Assembly: GCA_910591455.2 (NCBI GenBank) | Contig: OU342817.1 | Location: 1,263,480 to 1,327,479 of the forward strand | Reading direction: 5' to 3' | Length of the DNA: 64,000 nt | Source of the DNA: Pholis gunnellus | Lineage: Eukaryota; Chordata; Actinopteri; Perciformes; Pholidae | Shown here: positions 24,424 to 36,884 of the stretch, piece by piece | How positions within the stretch are numbered: the stretch's first letter is position 1 | Layout: every line of letters begins with the position of its first letter | Translations under genes and position numbers: made by a program | The notes under the pieces: model-generated | Database searches by the model: none | Told to the model about the DNA's origin: nothing | Seen by the model: only the letters and a program-made list of their open reading frames with translations

Positions 24424-25795
24424 CTAATGTTCATCAGGCCTTATCCCGCCTTTCTGTCCTGCTGTAAAACTGTCACCTTACTCTCCTGATATCAAAGCCT
24501 TTTTGTACTACTGCACCTGACCTGCATATAGTTTGATTTATTTTAGGTACTGAAGTTGTAAAAGTTCCTTTTAAAAGAAAATGCCTTTTGTAAATAGTAA
24601 TTACTGCAATTTAAATATTTTCCTTTATTGTTTTTATATTATGCATATAAGAACATGAAAGTGTATTTTATTACAGACGTATTGTTTTTACCTTGTTTTC
24701 ATCGGTCAGTTTATGTATTGGATGCTTCTGGACTTCTGTGTGTTCAGTGAATTATGTGCAAATGCAGTAAAGAAAAGAATTTAATGATGAAACCCAATTG
24801 TGTTTTTTCAGTTTGTTCTACTGGGGTTAAAGTCGAAAAACAGTCAAAAAAGTCATTCAATCAGGAGAGACTTCATTAGAATTTCACAATAATTTATTAC
24901 ACATTGTACAAATGTGAATAGTGCAACGTCTTTGGCGATTGGACTCCATCCTGAAGGAAGACAATCGATATTGATGAAGGGAGTTGCTGCGGAGTTATAA
25001 ACAGCATAGTATAGGATATCGAAAAAAGTCATGAAAAAGTCAGTGTACCATGTCGAAAAGTCATAACTTTACTTAAGTTACTTTATTTTTAAAGTTGCTT
25101 TTTTAGTTACTTTACTTTTAAAGTTACTTTTTTAGTTAATTTACTTTTTTAGTTACTTTTAAAGTTACTTTACTTTTAAAGTTACTTTTTTAGTTACTTT
25201 ACTTTTAAAGTTACTTTTATAGTTACTTTACTTTTAAAGTTACTTTTTAGTTACTTTACTTTTAATACTTTTAAAGTTACTTTTTTAGTTACTTTACTTT
25301 TTTAGTTACTTTTTTAGTTACTTTACTTTTTTAGTTACTTTTTTAGTTACTTTACTTTTAAAGTTACTTTTGTAGTTACTTTACTTTTTTAGTTACTTTT
25401 AAAGTTACTTTACTTTTTTAGTTACTTTTTTAGTTACTTTACTTTTAAAGTTACTTTTTTAGTTACTTTACTTTTAAAGTTACTTTTTTAGTTACTTTAC
25501 CTTTAAAGTTATTTTACTTTTAAAGTTACTTTTTTAGTTACTTTATTTTTATTTGAAAAACTCTTATTCCGTATCCCTGTAGTGTTGATTCAGAGTAAGC
25601 ACTGCATTAATTACAACACCTTGCACATTTGGAAAACCAAAACTACACATATCTTTAATTTCAACCAACATATAAACAGTACAGTACACTACCTTACAGG
25701 TTTGGCGAATAGAAGTCTGTGTTCAGTGCATAATGTGCATGGCATGGGAGAAGATACATTCATCACCAGGTTGACCACAGCTGGCCGCTTCACTC

Positions 25796-26192
25796 CTATG
25801 TGTCGGAGCTGTCTGCTGCGTCGGTGTTGTGGGTCAGCATGTAGTTGTCGATGGAGGGGCAGTTGTGGATGGAGTAACGCAGACGCTCAGCGAGGATGAC
25901 CTGGCTCGTGTAAGGGGGCAGGCGAAACAGGAAGAAGCAGGTCTGTGCAGTAGGGAGGCCGTTGACGGGCTGTAGGACATGATTGGGGGAAAAAGTTTAG
26001 TAGTTTGTACTATTGATATGTTTGCCCTCGTCAACAGGCTCGTTATTTCCGTTAGCGATGACCTCACCCTATCAACCTTGATGATTTGGAACTTCTGCGT
26101 GATATCAGCTGGGTTGGAAGGCAACCTGGACCGGCCAGAGACGAAACGGAGGAAAAGCACTCGCTCCTCATTGGTGAACTCCTCCAGGCTAC
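25796..26192 (-). pseudogene. HERC1-type HECT C-lobe fragment, copy 4 (two exons, intact)
   Basis: Exon 26192-26068, then terminal exon 25969-25796 with TAG. Displaced 1769 bp from copy 3 because the intervening minisatellite is shorter. This is the last copy that keeps the catalytic exon. Confidence 0.8.
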
Positions 26193-27527
26193 CTAATGTT
26201 CATCAGGCCTTATCCCGCCTTTCTGTCCTGCTGTAAAACTGTCACCTTACTCTCCTGATATCAAAGCCTTTTTGTACTACTGCACCTGACCTGCATATAG
26301 TTTGATTTATTTTAGGTACTGAAGTTGTAAAAGTTCCTTTTAAAAGAAAATGCCTTTTGTAAATAGTAATTACTGCAATTTAAATATTTTCCTTTATTGT
26401 TTTTATATTATGCATATAAGAACATGAAAGTGTATTTTATTACAGACGTATTGTTTTTACCTTGTTTTCATCGGTCAGTTTATGTATTGGATGCTTCTGG
26501 ACTTCTGTGTGTTCAGTGAATTATGTGCAAATGCAGTAAAGAAAAGAATTTAATGATGAAACCCAATTGTGTTTTTTCAGTTTGTTCTACTGGGGTTAAA
26601 GTCGAAAAACAGTCAAAAAAGTCATTCAATCAGGAGAGACTTCATTAGAATTTCACAATAATTTATTACACATTGTACAAATGTGAATAGTGCAACGTCT
26701 TTGGCGATTGGACTCCATCCTGAAGGAAGACAATCGATGTTGATGAAGGGAGTTGCTGCGGAGTTATAAACAGCATAGTATAGGATATCGAAAAAAGTCA
26801 TGAAAAAGTCAGTGTACCATGTCTAAAAGTCATAACTTTACTTAAGTTACTTTATTTTTAAAGTTGCTTTTTTAGTTACTTTACTTTTAAAGTTACTTTT
26901 TTAGTTACTTTACTTTTTTAGTTACTTTTAAAGTTACTTTACTTTTAAAGTTACTTTTTTAGTTACTTTACTTTTAAAGTTACTTTTTAGTTACTTTACT
27001 TTTAAAGTTACTTTTTTAGTTACTTTACTTTTTTAGTTACTTTTTTAGTTACTTTACTTTTTTAGTTACTTTTATAGTTACTTTACTTTTAAAGTTACTT
27101 TTTTAGTTACTTTACTTTTTTAGTTACTTTTTTAGTTACTTTACTTTTTTAGTTACTTTTTTAGTTACTTTACTTTTAAAGTTACTTTTTTAGTTACTTT
27201 ACTTTTAAAGTTACTTTTTTAGTTACTTTACCTTTAAAGTTATTTTACTTTTAAAGTTACTTTTTTAGTTACTTTGTTTTTATTTGAAATACTCTTATTC
27301 CGTATCCCTGTAGTGTTGATTCAGAGTAAGCACTGCATTAATTACAACACCTTGCACATTTGGAAAACCAAAACTACACATATCTTTAATTTCAACCAAC
27401 ATATAAACAGTACAGTACACTGCCTTACAGGTTTGGCGAATAGAAGTCTGTGTTCAGTGCATAATGTGCATGGCATGGGAGATGCCCTCGTCAACAGGCT
27501 CGTTATTTCCGTTAGCGATGACCTCAC

Positions 27528-27652
27528 CCTATCAACCTTGATGATTTGGAACTTCTGCGTGATATCAGCTGGGTTGGAAGGCAACCTGGACCGGCCAGAG
27601 ACGAAACGGAGGAAAAGCACTCGCTCCTCATTGGTGAACTCCTCCAGGCTAC
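27528..27652 (-). pseudogene. HECT fragment, block 5: upstream exon only
   Basis: The exon LEEFTNEERVLF...IIKVDR is kept with its donor, but about 270 bp holding the short intron and the whole catalytic exon are deleted. The join reads CATGGGAGATGCCCTCGTC. Any transcript would read through into former 3' UTR. Confidence 0.8.
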
Positions 27653-28695
27653 CTAATGTTCATCAGGCCTTATCCCGCCTTTCTGTCCTGCTGTAAAACT
27701 GTCACCTTACTCTCCTGATATCAAAGCCTTTTTGTACTACTGCACCTGACCTGCATATAGTTTGATTTATTTTAGGTACTGAAGTTGTAAAAGTTCCTTT
27801 TAAAAGAAAATGCCTTTTGTAAATAGTAATTACTGCAATTTAAATATTTTCCTTTATTGTTTTTATATTATGCATATAAGAACATGAAAGTGTATTTTAT
27901 TACAGACGTATTGTTTTTACCTTGTTTTCATCGGTCAGTGTATGTATTGGATGCTTCTGGACTTCTGTGTGTTCAGTGAATTATGTGCAAATGCAGTAAA
28001 GAAAAGAATTTAATGATGAAACTCAATTGTGTTTTTTCAGTTTGTTCTACTGGGGTTAAAGTCGAAAAACAGTCGAAAAAGTCATTCAATCAGGAGAGAC
28101 TTCATTAGAATTTCACAATAATTTATTACACATTGTACAAATGTGAATAGTGCAACGTCTTTGGCGATTGGACTCCATCCTGAAGGAAGACAATCGATGT
28201 TGATGAAGGGAGTTGCTGCGGAGTTATAAACAGCATAGTATAGGATGTCGAAAAAAGTCATGAAAAAGTCAGTGTACCATGTCGAAAAGTCATAACTTTA
28301 CTTAAGTTACTTTATTTTTAAAGTTGCTTCTTTAGTTACTTTACTTTTTTAGTTACTTTTAAAGTTACTTTACTTTTAGAGTTACTTTTTTAGTTACTTT
28401 ACTTTTAAAATTACTTTACTTTTAAAGTTACTTTTTTAGTTACTTTATTTTTATTTGAAAAACTTTTATTCCGTATCCCTGTAGTGTTGATTCAGAGTAA
28501 GCACTGCATTAATTACACCTTCCACATTTGGAAAACCAAAACTACACATATCTTTAATTTCAACCAACATATAAACAGTACAGTACACTGCCTTACAGGT
28601 TTGGCGAATAGAAGTCTGTGTTCGGTGCATAATGTGCATGGCATGGGAGATGCCCTCGTCAACAGGCTCGTTATTTCCGTTAGCGATGACCTCAC

Positions 28696-28820
28696 CCTAT
28701 CAACCTTGATGATTTGGAACTTCTGCGTGATATCAGCTGGGTTGGAAGGCAACCTGGACCGGCCAGAGACGAAACGGAGGAAAAGCACTCGCTCCTCATT
28801 GGTGAACTCCTCCAGGCTAC
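28696..28820 (-). pseudogene. HECT fragment, block 6: upstream exon only
   Basis: Same deletion junction as block 5. It also lacks five bases (ATTACACCTTCC instead of ATTACAACACCTTGC), a marker shared with block 8. Confidence 0.78.
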
Positions 28821-29949
28821 CTAATGTTCATCAGGCCTTATCCCGCCTTTCTGTCCTGCTGTAAAACTGTCACCTTACTCTCCTGATATCAAAGCCTTTT
28901 TGTACTACTGCACCTGACCTGCATATAGTTTGATTTATTTTAGGTACTGAAGTTGTAAAAGTTCCTTTTAAAAGAAAATGCCTTTTGTAAATAGTAATTA
29001 CTGCAATTTAAATATTTTCCTTTATTGTTTTTATATTATGCATATAAGAACATGAAAGTGTATTTTATTACAGACGTATTGTTTTTACCTTGTTTTCATC
29101 GGTCAGTGTATGTATTGGATGCTTCTGGACTTCTGTGTGTTCAGTGAATTATGTGCAAATGCAGTAAAGAAAAGAATTTAATGATGAAACTCAATTGTGT
29201 TTTTTCAGTTTGTTCTACTCGGGTTAAAGTCGAAAAACAGTCGAAAAAGTCATTCAATCAGGAGAGACTTCATTAGAATTTCACAATAATTTATTACACA
29301 TTGTACAAATGTGAATAGTGCAACGTCTTTGGCGATTGGACTCCATCCTGAAGGAAGACAATCGATGTTGATGAAGGGAGTTGCTGCGGAGTTATAAACA
29401 GCATAGTATAGGATGTCGAAAAAAGTCATGAAAAAGTCAGTGTACCATGTCGAAAAGTCATAACTTTACTTAAGTTACTTTATTTTTAAAGTTGCTTCTT
29501 TAGTTACTTTACTTTTAAAGTTACTTTTTTAGTTACTTTACTTTTAAAGTTACTTTTTTAGTTACTTTACTTTTAAAGTTACTTTTTTAGTTACTTTACT
29601 TTTTTAGTTACTTTTAAAGTTACTTTACTTTTAATGTTACTTTTTTAGTTACTTTACTTTTTTAGTTACTTTTTTAGTTACTTTACTTTTAAAGTTACTT
29701 TTTTAGTTACTTTACTTTTTTAGTTACTTTTAAAGTTACTTTACTTTTAAAGTTACTTTTTTAGTTACTTTACTTTTTTAGTTACTTTTTTAGTTACTTT
29801 ACTTTTAAAGTTACTTTTTTAGTTACTTTACTTTTTTAGTTACTTTTAAAGTTACTTTACTTTTTTAGTTACTTTTTTAGTTACTTTACTTTTAAAGTTA
29901 CTTTTTTAGTTACTTTACTTTTAAAGTTACTTTTTTAGTTACTTTATTT

Positions 29950-30336
29950 CTATTTGAAAAACTCTTATTCCGTATCCCTGTAGTGTTGATTCAGAGTAAG
30001 CTTTCATCGGTCAGTTTATGTATTGGATGCTTCTGGACTTCTGTGTGTTCAGTGAATTATGTGCAAATGCAGTAAAGAAAAGAATTTAATGATGAAACCC
30101 AATTGTGTTTTTTCAGTTTGTTCTACTGGGGTTAAAGTCGAAAAACAGTCAAAAAAGTCATTCAATCAGGAGAGACTTCATTAGAATTTCACAATAATTT
30201 ATTACACATTGTACAAATGTGAATAGTGCAACGTCTTTGGCGATTGGACTCCATCCTGAAGGAAGACAATCGATGTTGATGAAGGGAGTTGCTGTGGAGT
30301 TATAAACAGCATAGTATAGGATGTCGAAAAAAGTCA
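29950..30336. repeat. block 7: truncated macrosatellite unit
   Basis: The block start is joined directly to its final third (GATTCAGAGTAAG then CTTTCATCGGTCAG), removing both HECT exons. The same junction is present in block 9 at about 32023. It is followed by only about 40 bp of minisatellite before block 8. Confidence 0.85.
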
Positions 30337-30618
30337 CTTTACTTTTAAAGTTACTCTTTTAGTTACTTTATTTTTATTTGAAAAACTTTTATTCCGTATC
30401 CCTGTAGTGTTGATTCAGAGTAAGCACTGCATTAATTACACCTTCCACATTTGGAAAACCAAAACTACACATATCTTTAATTTCAACCAACATATAAACA
30501 GTACAGTACACTGCCTTACAGGTTTGGCGAATAGAAGTCTGTGTTCAGTGCATAATGTGCATGGCATGGGAGATGCCCTCGTCAACAGGCTCGTTATTTC
30601 CATTAGCGATGACCTCAC

Positions 30619-30743
30619 CCTATCAACCTTGATGATTTGGAACTTCTGCGTGATATCAGCTGGGTTGGAAGGCAACCTGGACCGGCCAGAGACGAAACGG
30701 AGGAAAAGCACTCGCTCCTCATTGGTGAACTCCTCCAGGCTAC
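30619..30743 (-). pseudogene. HECT fragment, block 8: upstream exon only
   Basis: Same catalytic-exon deletion as blocks 5, 6 and 10, and the five-base marker of block 6. One substitution (CCATTAGCG) lies in the former intron. Confidence 0.78.
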
Positions 30744-31976
30744 CTAATGTTCATCAGGCCTTATCCCGCCTTTCTGTCCTGCTGTAAAACTGTCACCTTA
30801 CTCTCCTGATATCAAAGCCTTTTTGTACTACTGCACCTGACCTGCATATAGTTTGATTTATTTTAGGTACTGAAGTTGTAAAAGTTCCTTTTAAAAGAAA
30901 ATGCCTTTTGTAAATAGTAATTACTGCAATTTAAATATTTTCCTTTATTGTTTTTATATTATGCATATAAGAACATGAAAGTGTATTTTATTACAGACGT
31001 ATTGTTTTTACCTTGTTTTCATCGGTCAGTTTATGTATTGGATGCTTCTGGACTTCTGTGTGTTCAGTGAATTATGTGCAAATGCAGTAAAGAAAAGAAT
31101 TTAATGATGAAACCCAATTGTGTTTTTACAGTTTGTTCTACTCGGGTTAAAGTCGAAAAACAGTCGAAAAAGTCATTCAATCAGGAGAGACTTCATTAGA
31201 ATTTCACAATAATTTATTACACATTGTACAAATGTGAATAGTGCAACGTCTTTGGCGATTGGACTCCATCCTGAAGGAAGACAATCGATGTTGATGAAGG
31301 GAGTTGCTGCGGAGTTATAAACAGCATAGTATAGGATGTCGAAAAAAGTCATGAAAAAGTCAGTGTATCATGTCGAAAAGTCATAACTTTACTTAAGTTA
31401 CTTTATTTTTAAAGTTGCTTCTTTAGTTACTTTACTTTTAAAGTTACTTTTATAGTTACTTTACTTTTAAAGTTACTTTTTTAGTTACTTTACTTTTTTA
31501 GTTACTTTTAAAGTTACTTTACTTTTAAAGTTACTTTTTAGTTACTTTACTTTTTTAGTTACTTTTTTAGTTACTTTACTTTTAAAGTTACTTTTTAGTT
31601 ACTTTACTTTTTTAGTTACTTTTTTAGTTACTTTACTTTTTTAGTTACTTTACTTTTTTAGTTACTTTTTTAGTTACTTTACTTTTTTAGTTACTTTTTT
31701 AGTTACTTTACTTTTAAAGTTACTTTTTTAGTTACTTTACTTTTTTAGTTACTTTTAAAGTTACTTTACTTTTTTAGTTACTTTTTTAGTTACTTTACTT
31801 TTAAAGTTACTTTTTTAGTTACTTTACTTTTTTAGTTACTTTTAAAGTTACTTTACTTTTTTAGTTACTTTTTTAGTTACTTTACTTTTAAAGTTACTTT
31901 TTTAGTTTCTTTACTTTTAAAGTTACTTTTTTAGTTACTTTACTTTTAAAGTTACTTTTTTAGTTACTTCATTTCT

Positions 31977-32403
31977 ATTTGAAAAACTCTTATTCCGTAT
32001 CCCTGTAGTGTTGATTCAGAGTAAGCTTTCATCGGTCAGTTTATGTATTGGATGCTTCTGGACTTCTGTGTGTTCAGTGAATTATGTGCAAATGCAGTAA
32101 AGAAAAGAATTTAATGATGAAACCCAATTGTGTTTTTTCAGTTTGTTCTACTGGGGTTAAAGTCGAAAAACAGTCAAAAAAGTCATTCAATCAGGAGAGA
32201 CTTCATTAGAATTTCACAATAATTTATTACACATTGTACAAATGTGAATAGTGCAACGTCTTTGGCGATTGGACTCCATCCTGAAGGAAGACAATCGATG
32301 TTGATGAAGGGAGTTGCTGCGGAGTTATAAACAGCATAGTATAGGATGTCAAAAAGTCATGAAAAAGTCAGTGTACCATGTCGAAAAGTCATAGCTTTAC
32401 TTA
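31977..32403. repeat. block 9: truncated macrosatellite unit
   Basis: Shares the block 7 deletion junction exactly. Blocks 6-7 and 8-9 therefore look like a duplicated full/truncated pair. Confidence 0.85.
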
Positions 32404-33254
32404 AGTTACTTTATTTTTAAAGTTGCTTCTTTAGTTACTTTACTTTTAAAGTTACTTTTTTAGTTACTTTACTTTTAAAGTTACTTTTTTAGTTACTTTA
32501 CTTTTTTAGTTACTTTTAAAGTTACTTTACTTTTAAAGTTACTTTTTTAGTTACTTTACTTTTTTAGTTACTTTACTTTTAAAGTTACTTTTTTAGTTAC
32601 TTTACTTTTAAAGTTACTTTACGTTTTTAGTTACTTTTTTAGTTACTTTTTTAGTTACTTTACTTTTAAAGTTACTTTACTTTTTTAGTTACTTTTAAAG
32701 TTACTTTACTTTTAAAGTTACTTTTTTAGTTACTTTACTTTTAAAGTTACTTTTTTAGTTACTTTACTTTTAAAGTTACTTTTTTAGTTACTTTACTTTT
32801 TTAGTTACTTTACTTTTAAAGTTACTTTTTTAGTTACTTTACTTTTTTAGTTACTTTTAAAGTTACTTTACTTTTTTAGTTACTTTTTTAGCTACTTTAC
32901 TTTTAAAGTTACTTTTTTAGTTACTGTACTTTTAAAGTTACTTTTTTAGTTACTTTACCTTTAAAGTTATTTTACTTTTAACGTTACTTTTTTAGTTACT
33001 TTATTTTTATTTGAAAAACTCTTATTCCGTATCCCTGTAGTGTTGATTCAGAGTAAGCACTGCATTAATTACAACACCTTGCATATTTGGAAAACCAAAA
33101 CTACACATATCTTTAATTTCAACCAACATATAAACAGTACAGTACACTACCTTACAGGTTTGGCGAATAGAAGTCTGTGTTCAGTGCATAATGTGCATGG
33201 CATGGGAGATGCCCTCGTCAACAAGCTCGTTATTTCCGTTAGCGATGACCTCAC

Positions 33255-33379
33255 CCTATCAACCTTGATGATTTGGAACTTCTGCGTGATATCAGCTGGG
33301 TTGGAAGTCAACCTGGACCGGCCAGAGACGAAACGGAGGAAAAGCACTCGCTCCTCATTGGTGAACTCCTCCAGGCTAC
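33255..33379 (-). pseudogene. HECT fragment, block 10: upstream exon only
   Basis: Catalytic exon deleted as in blocks 5, 6 and 8. It carries a Pro-to-Thr change (SRLTSNPAD), making it the most diverged exon copy. Confidence 0.78.
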
Positions 33380-34600
33380 CTAATGTTCATCAGGCCTCAT
33401 CCCGCCTTTCTGTCCTGCTGTAAAACTGTCACCTTACTCTCCTGATATCAAAGCCTTCTTGTACTACTGCACCTGACCTGCATATAGTTTGATTTATTTT
33501 AGGTACTGAAGTTGTAAAAGTTCCTTTTAAAAGAAAATGCCTTTTGTAAATAGTAATTACTGCAATTTAAATATTTTCCTTTATTGTTTTTATATTATGC
33601 ATATAAGAACATGAAAGTGTATTTTATTACAGACGTATTGTTTTTACCTTGTTTTCATCGGTCAGTTTATGTATTGGATGCTTCTGGACTTCCGTGTGTT
33701 TAGTGAATTATGTGCAAATGCAGTAAAGAAAAGAATTTAATGATGAAACCCAATTGTGTTTTTTCAGTTTGTTCTACTGGGGTTAAAGTCGAAAAACAGT
33801 CAAAAAAGTCATTCAATCAGGAGAGACTTCATTAGAATTTCACAATAATTTATTACACATTGTACAAATGTGAATAGTGCAACGTCTTTGGCGATTGGAC
33901 TCCATCCTGAAGGAAGACAATCGATGTTGATGAAGGGAGTTGCTGCGGAGTTATAAACAGCATAGTATAGGATGTCAAAAAAAGTCATGAAAAAGTCAGT
34001 GTACCATGTCGAAAAGTCATAACTTTACTTAAGTTACTTTATTTTTAAAGTTGCTTCTTTAGTTACTTTACTTTTAAAGTTACTTTTTTAGTTACTTTAC
34101 TTTTTTAGTTACTTTTAAAGTTACTTTACTTTTAAAGTTACTTTTAAAGTTACTTTACTTTTTTAGTTACTTTTTTAGTTACTTTACTTTTAAAGTAACT
34201 TTTTTAGTTACTTTACTTTTTTAGTTACTTTTAAAGTTACTTTACTTTTGTAGTTACTTTTTTGTTACTTTACTTTAAAGTTACTTTTAAAGTTACTTTA
34301 CTTTTAAAGTTACTTTTTTAGTTACTTTACTTTTAAAGTTACTTTTTTAGTTACTTTTAAAGTTACTTTACTTTTTTAGTTACTTTTTTAGTTACTTTAC
34401 TTTTAAAGTTACTTTTTAGTTACTTTACTTTTTAGTTACTTTTTTAGTTACTTTACTTTTTTAGTTACTTTTAAAGTTACTTTACTTTTAAAGTTACTTT
34501 TTTAGTTACTTTACTTTTTAGTTACTTTTCTTTTTTAGTTACTTTTAAAGTTACTTTACTTTTAAAGTTACTTTTTTAGTTACTTTACTTTTTTAGTTAT

Positions 34601-35810
34601 GTCATGTGTCGTTATGTGACACACTGAATTGGATTTACACGATGTGGTCTATACTTGATATAGAGCAACATAATGCATGTTTGCGCGTGTTCTTTAGCGC
34701 CACATAGTGGATACAGGAACTGGTGAAATATTTGCACTACATAATTTCCAGTGTCACACAGTCCAATCATTAAAAATAAGTCTAACTTGTGGGCTCGCTG
34801 TCTGATGGTCGCAGATATTTATGGCCACTTCTGCCGGCATCCCGCCAGTACCTCCGACGTGCGGGAGGATACGAGGGCCCGTACATCGCTGCTTCCAGCT
34901 TTAATTCTTCTTCTTATTCTCTCCAATGAAAAACCGTTTAAGGGTATCTGACATGTCCCCAACCTCCCCATATTTGGCGAGCATATCAGGACTGCGGAAA
35001 ATTTTGATATTTTATGGGTCCAATGCTCGAGCATGACAAAATGACTCACTAGCACCCCCTAGATGCTAGAAAGGCAAGCCCCGACAGCATGTATGTCCAA
35101 ATTACTTACAATTTTACAAACATGAGCAACTGAATGAGTTCTACAAAAAATCCTCTTGGGACCCTAAGCTCCGCCTACCAAAATGTTCCACCATTTTGAA
35201 TTTTGTAAAAAAATAAATAATATTACTTCTGCTAGACCCTGGGTCTGATTGGTACCAAACGTGCTGTGAATCATTATTGGATATATATCATCAACAGTTA
35301 TGAAAAGTTTGTTGATATCTTATTGCATTACGAATATATGGACCAATGAATTTCATGAGGAATTGGCCTTTTACAGCAATATATATAACTTCAAAACCAT
35401 GCGGCTTATCATCACGAAATCTTTAGCATATGTTCACATTGTGTCCTGTAACATACCCTCAAATTTTTATTCCATACAACCTCTAGGGGGCGATGCAGTA
35501 ATACTCCCATTTTGAGGCATTTTGAAGCATTTTTCATTGTTTTCAGGCATTGTACTTTAACAAACTCCTCCCACAGAATTTATACAATCAACTTCAAATT
35601 TGGTCAAGATGATCTAAAGACATTCATGATGAAAAGTTACTGAAATGGTGTACTGACATTGAACGACCTTCGTTTTATGTGGCGCCCATGTCAGGCTTTC
35701 AATGGAACTTTCAATGGAACTCATGATATTAGTTTGTGTCTAATAATGCAGGTTATGTTTGCCACTATGACAGTGAGTGTGATATTTCTTGCAGTGGAGC
35801 TGGTGGGTTA
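34601..35810. repeat. probable dispersed repeat flanking the macrosatellite
   Basis: AT-rich, non-coding sequence with phrases such as TAGCGCCACATAGTGGATAC, AGCACCCCCTAGATGC and CTCTAGGGGGCGATGCAGTA that I associate with abundant teleost interspersed repeats. The family is not identified and ends are approximate. Confidence 0.4.
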
Positions 35811-35840
35811 GGGATCAGTGCACCATGATTTGTTGTGTGT

Positions 35841-35842
<2 letters not shown>

Positions 35843-35873
<31 letters not shown>

Positions 35874-35911
35874 GTTCAGAGGGGGAGGGGTGGGGGAGGG
35901 GGGGGGGGGCC
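35843..35911 (+). repeat. G-run and G-rich tract
   Basis: 29 consecutive G, then GTTGTTCAGA, then a 30-base tract of almost pure G. Strong G-quadruplex potential on the + strand, about 1.2 kb upstream of the hhla1 start codon. Exact run length may suffer from sequencing error. Confidence 0.85.
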
Positions 35912-36747
35912 GCGCTTCACCCTCCTCTGGGCGTAGAGGTGTGTGTGAAACACGGACCGGGGGTTTGATGCTGCCGGGGCTCGGCTGCACTGTTTACGGG
36001 AGGATTCCACGAGCTGGTGAGTTGTGTTTGTTGGATTTCTTTCAAGAGGTCAAAGGGTTAAAAAGAAGAAAGAAGTTAAAGCATGTTAGACAACAGAGTG
36101 TGTGATAAACCTCGGGTTCACATGTGTGACAGCCACAACTCATGAATGAGTGAACTCAAGACGTCACGGTTCAGTCCGTGTTGGTGCTCTCTGTGTCGAT
36201 TGTTGAATTTAATATCTGACTTTGTGTTTACTTCATGATGTCATCGGCTTCCCTTCAGATTTCTATTGGACAACAAATAGTTTTCTTCTTTAAATGTTGA
36301 TGATTCTGCAGAAACAACACTGAACTGAAACATGAGATGATTTAAAGTCTGTTTATCTTCCAGAACTCGTCTTCTTTCAGACGAGAGGAAGAAAACACGG
36401 CTTCATCCGATGCTCTGATTTCTGTTCTGGAAATATATGAAAATATGCACATAATTACCTCATTTGCATATTTAAACATAGATTTCCCAAAAAGTTGTAA
36501 TAGAAAACGTGTATTGTCTGAATGTCAGAGATCAACTGTGTGATGTCTATTAGTTCATTTCTTAACGTCTCACATTCATCATTTAAATCATTTAAAGACG
36601 TTTTTTATTTGGAGGAATTCATTCAGTTGGTTTATTCAACATCTTTTACATGCGAGTCAATTACTGGCGAAGAAAATGTATTTGTTGTTGGTAATTTAAC
36701 CTCGAGGGTCGGTCTCTGTTTCCAGTTCTGTTGTATACGTGAGTCCA

Positions 36748-36787
36748 CCAGGGAGACCAGGGAGACCAGGGAGACCAGGGAGACCCG
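36748..36787. repeat. 9-bp tandem repeat (GGGAGACCA)n
   Basis: Four to five copies of GGGAGACCA, about 300 bp upstream of the hhla1 start codon. Confidence 0.85.
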
Positions 36788-36884
36788 GGTCCACTGGTGT
36801 GAGCGCTGTGGACTAAAAACCTGATGACGTCATTGTGTAGAGCCCAGAAAAAAAAAATGCTTTTCAAAAACTCAAAACCCTTTT

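Larger units (their letters stand above)
19041..34600. repeat. macrosatellite: ten HECT-fragment blocks alternating with 17/12-bp minisatellite
   Basis: Ten nearly identical unique-sequence blocks start near 19442, 21667, 23781, 25550, 27281, 28453, 29950, 30376, 31977 and 33009. Each opens with CTTATTCCGTATCCCTGTAG; all but the two short ones run 1.0-1.3 kb, and they end near GTCATAACTTTACTTAAG (block 7 ends about 50 bp earlier). Between blocks lies 0.04-0.95 kb of minisatellite made of GTTACTTTACTTTTAAA (17 bp) and GTTACTTTTTTA (12 bp) words. Blocks 1-4 are full length (about 1.29 kb). Blocks 5, 6, 8 and 10 share a deletion of about 270 bp. Blocks 7 and 9 are cut down to about 0.4 kb by one shared, larger deletion. 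The minus strand of the blocks carries HERC1-type HECT exons. The exon-intron structure is retained, so amplification was at DNA level, not by retroposition. Confidence 0.93.

Noticed and set aside
19474..33423. Plus-strand 85-, 105- and 126-codon frames repeated in each block
   Set aside because: They run antisense to the HECT exons or through their former 3' UTR. The minus strand has splice sites and recognisable protein; the plus strand has neither.
19041..34600. CRISPR-like pattern of repeats and spacers
   Set aside because: Units are far too long, spacers are themselves repetitive, and the context is a vertebrate genome.
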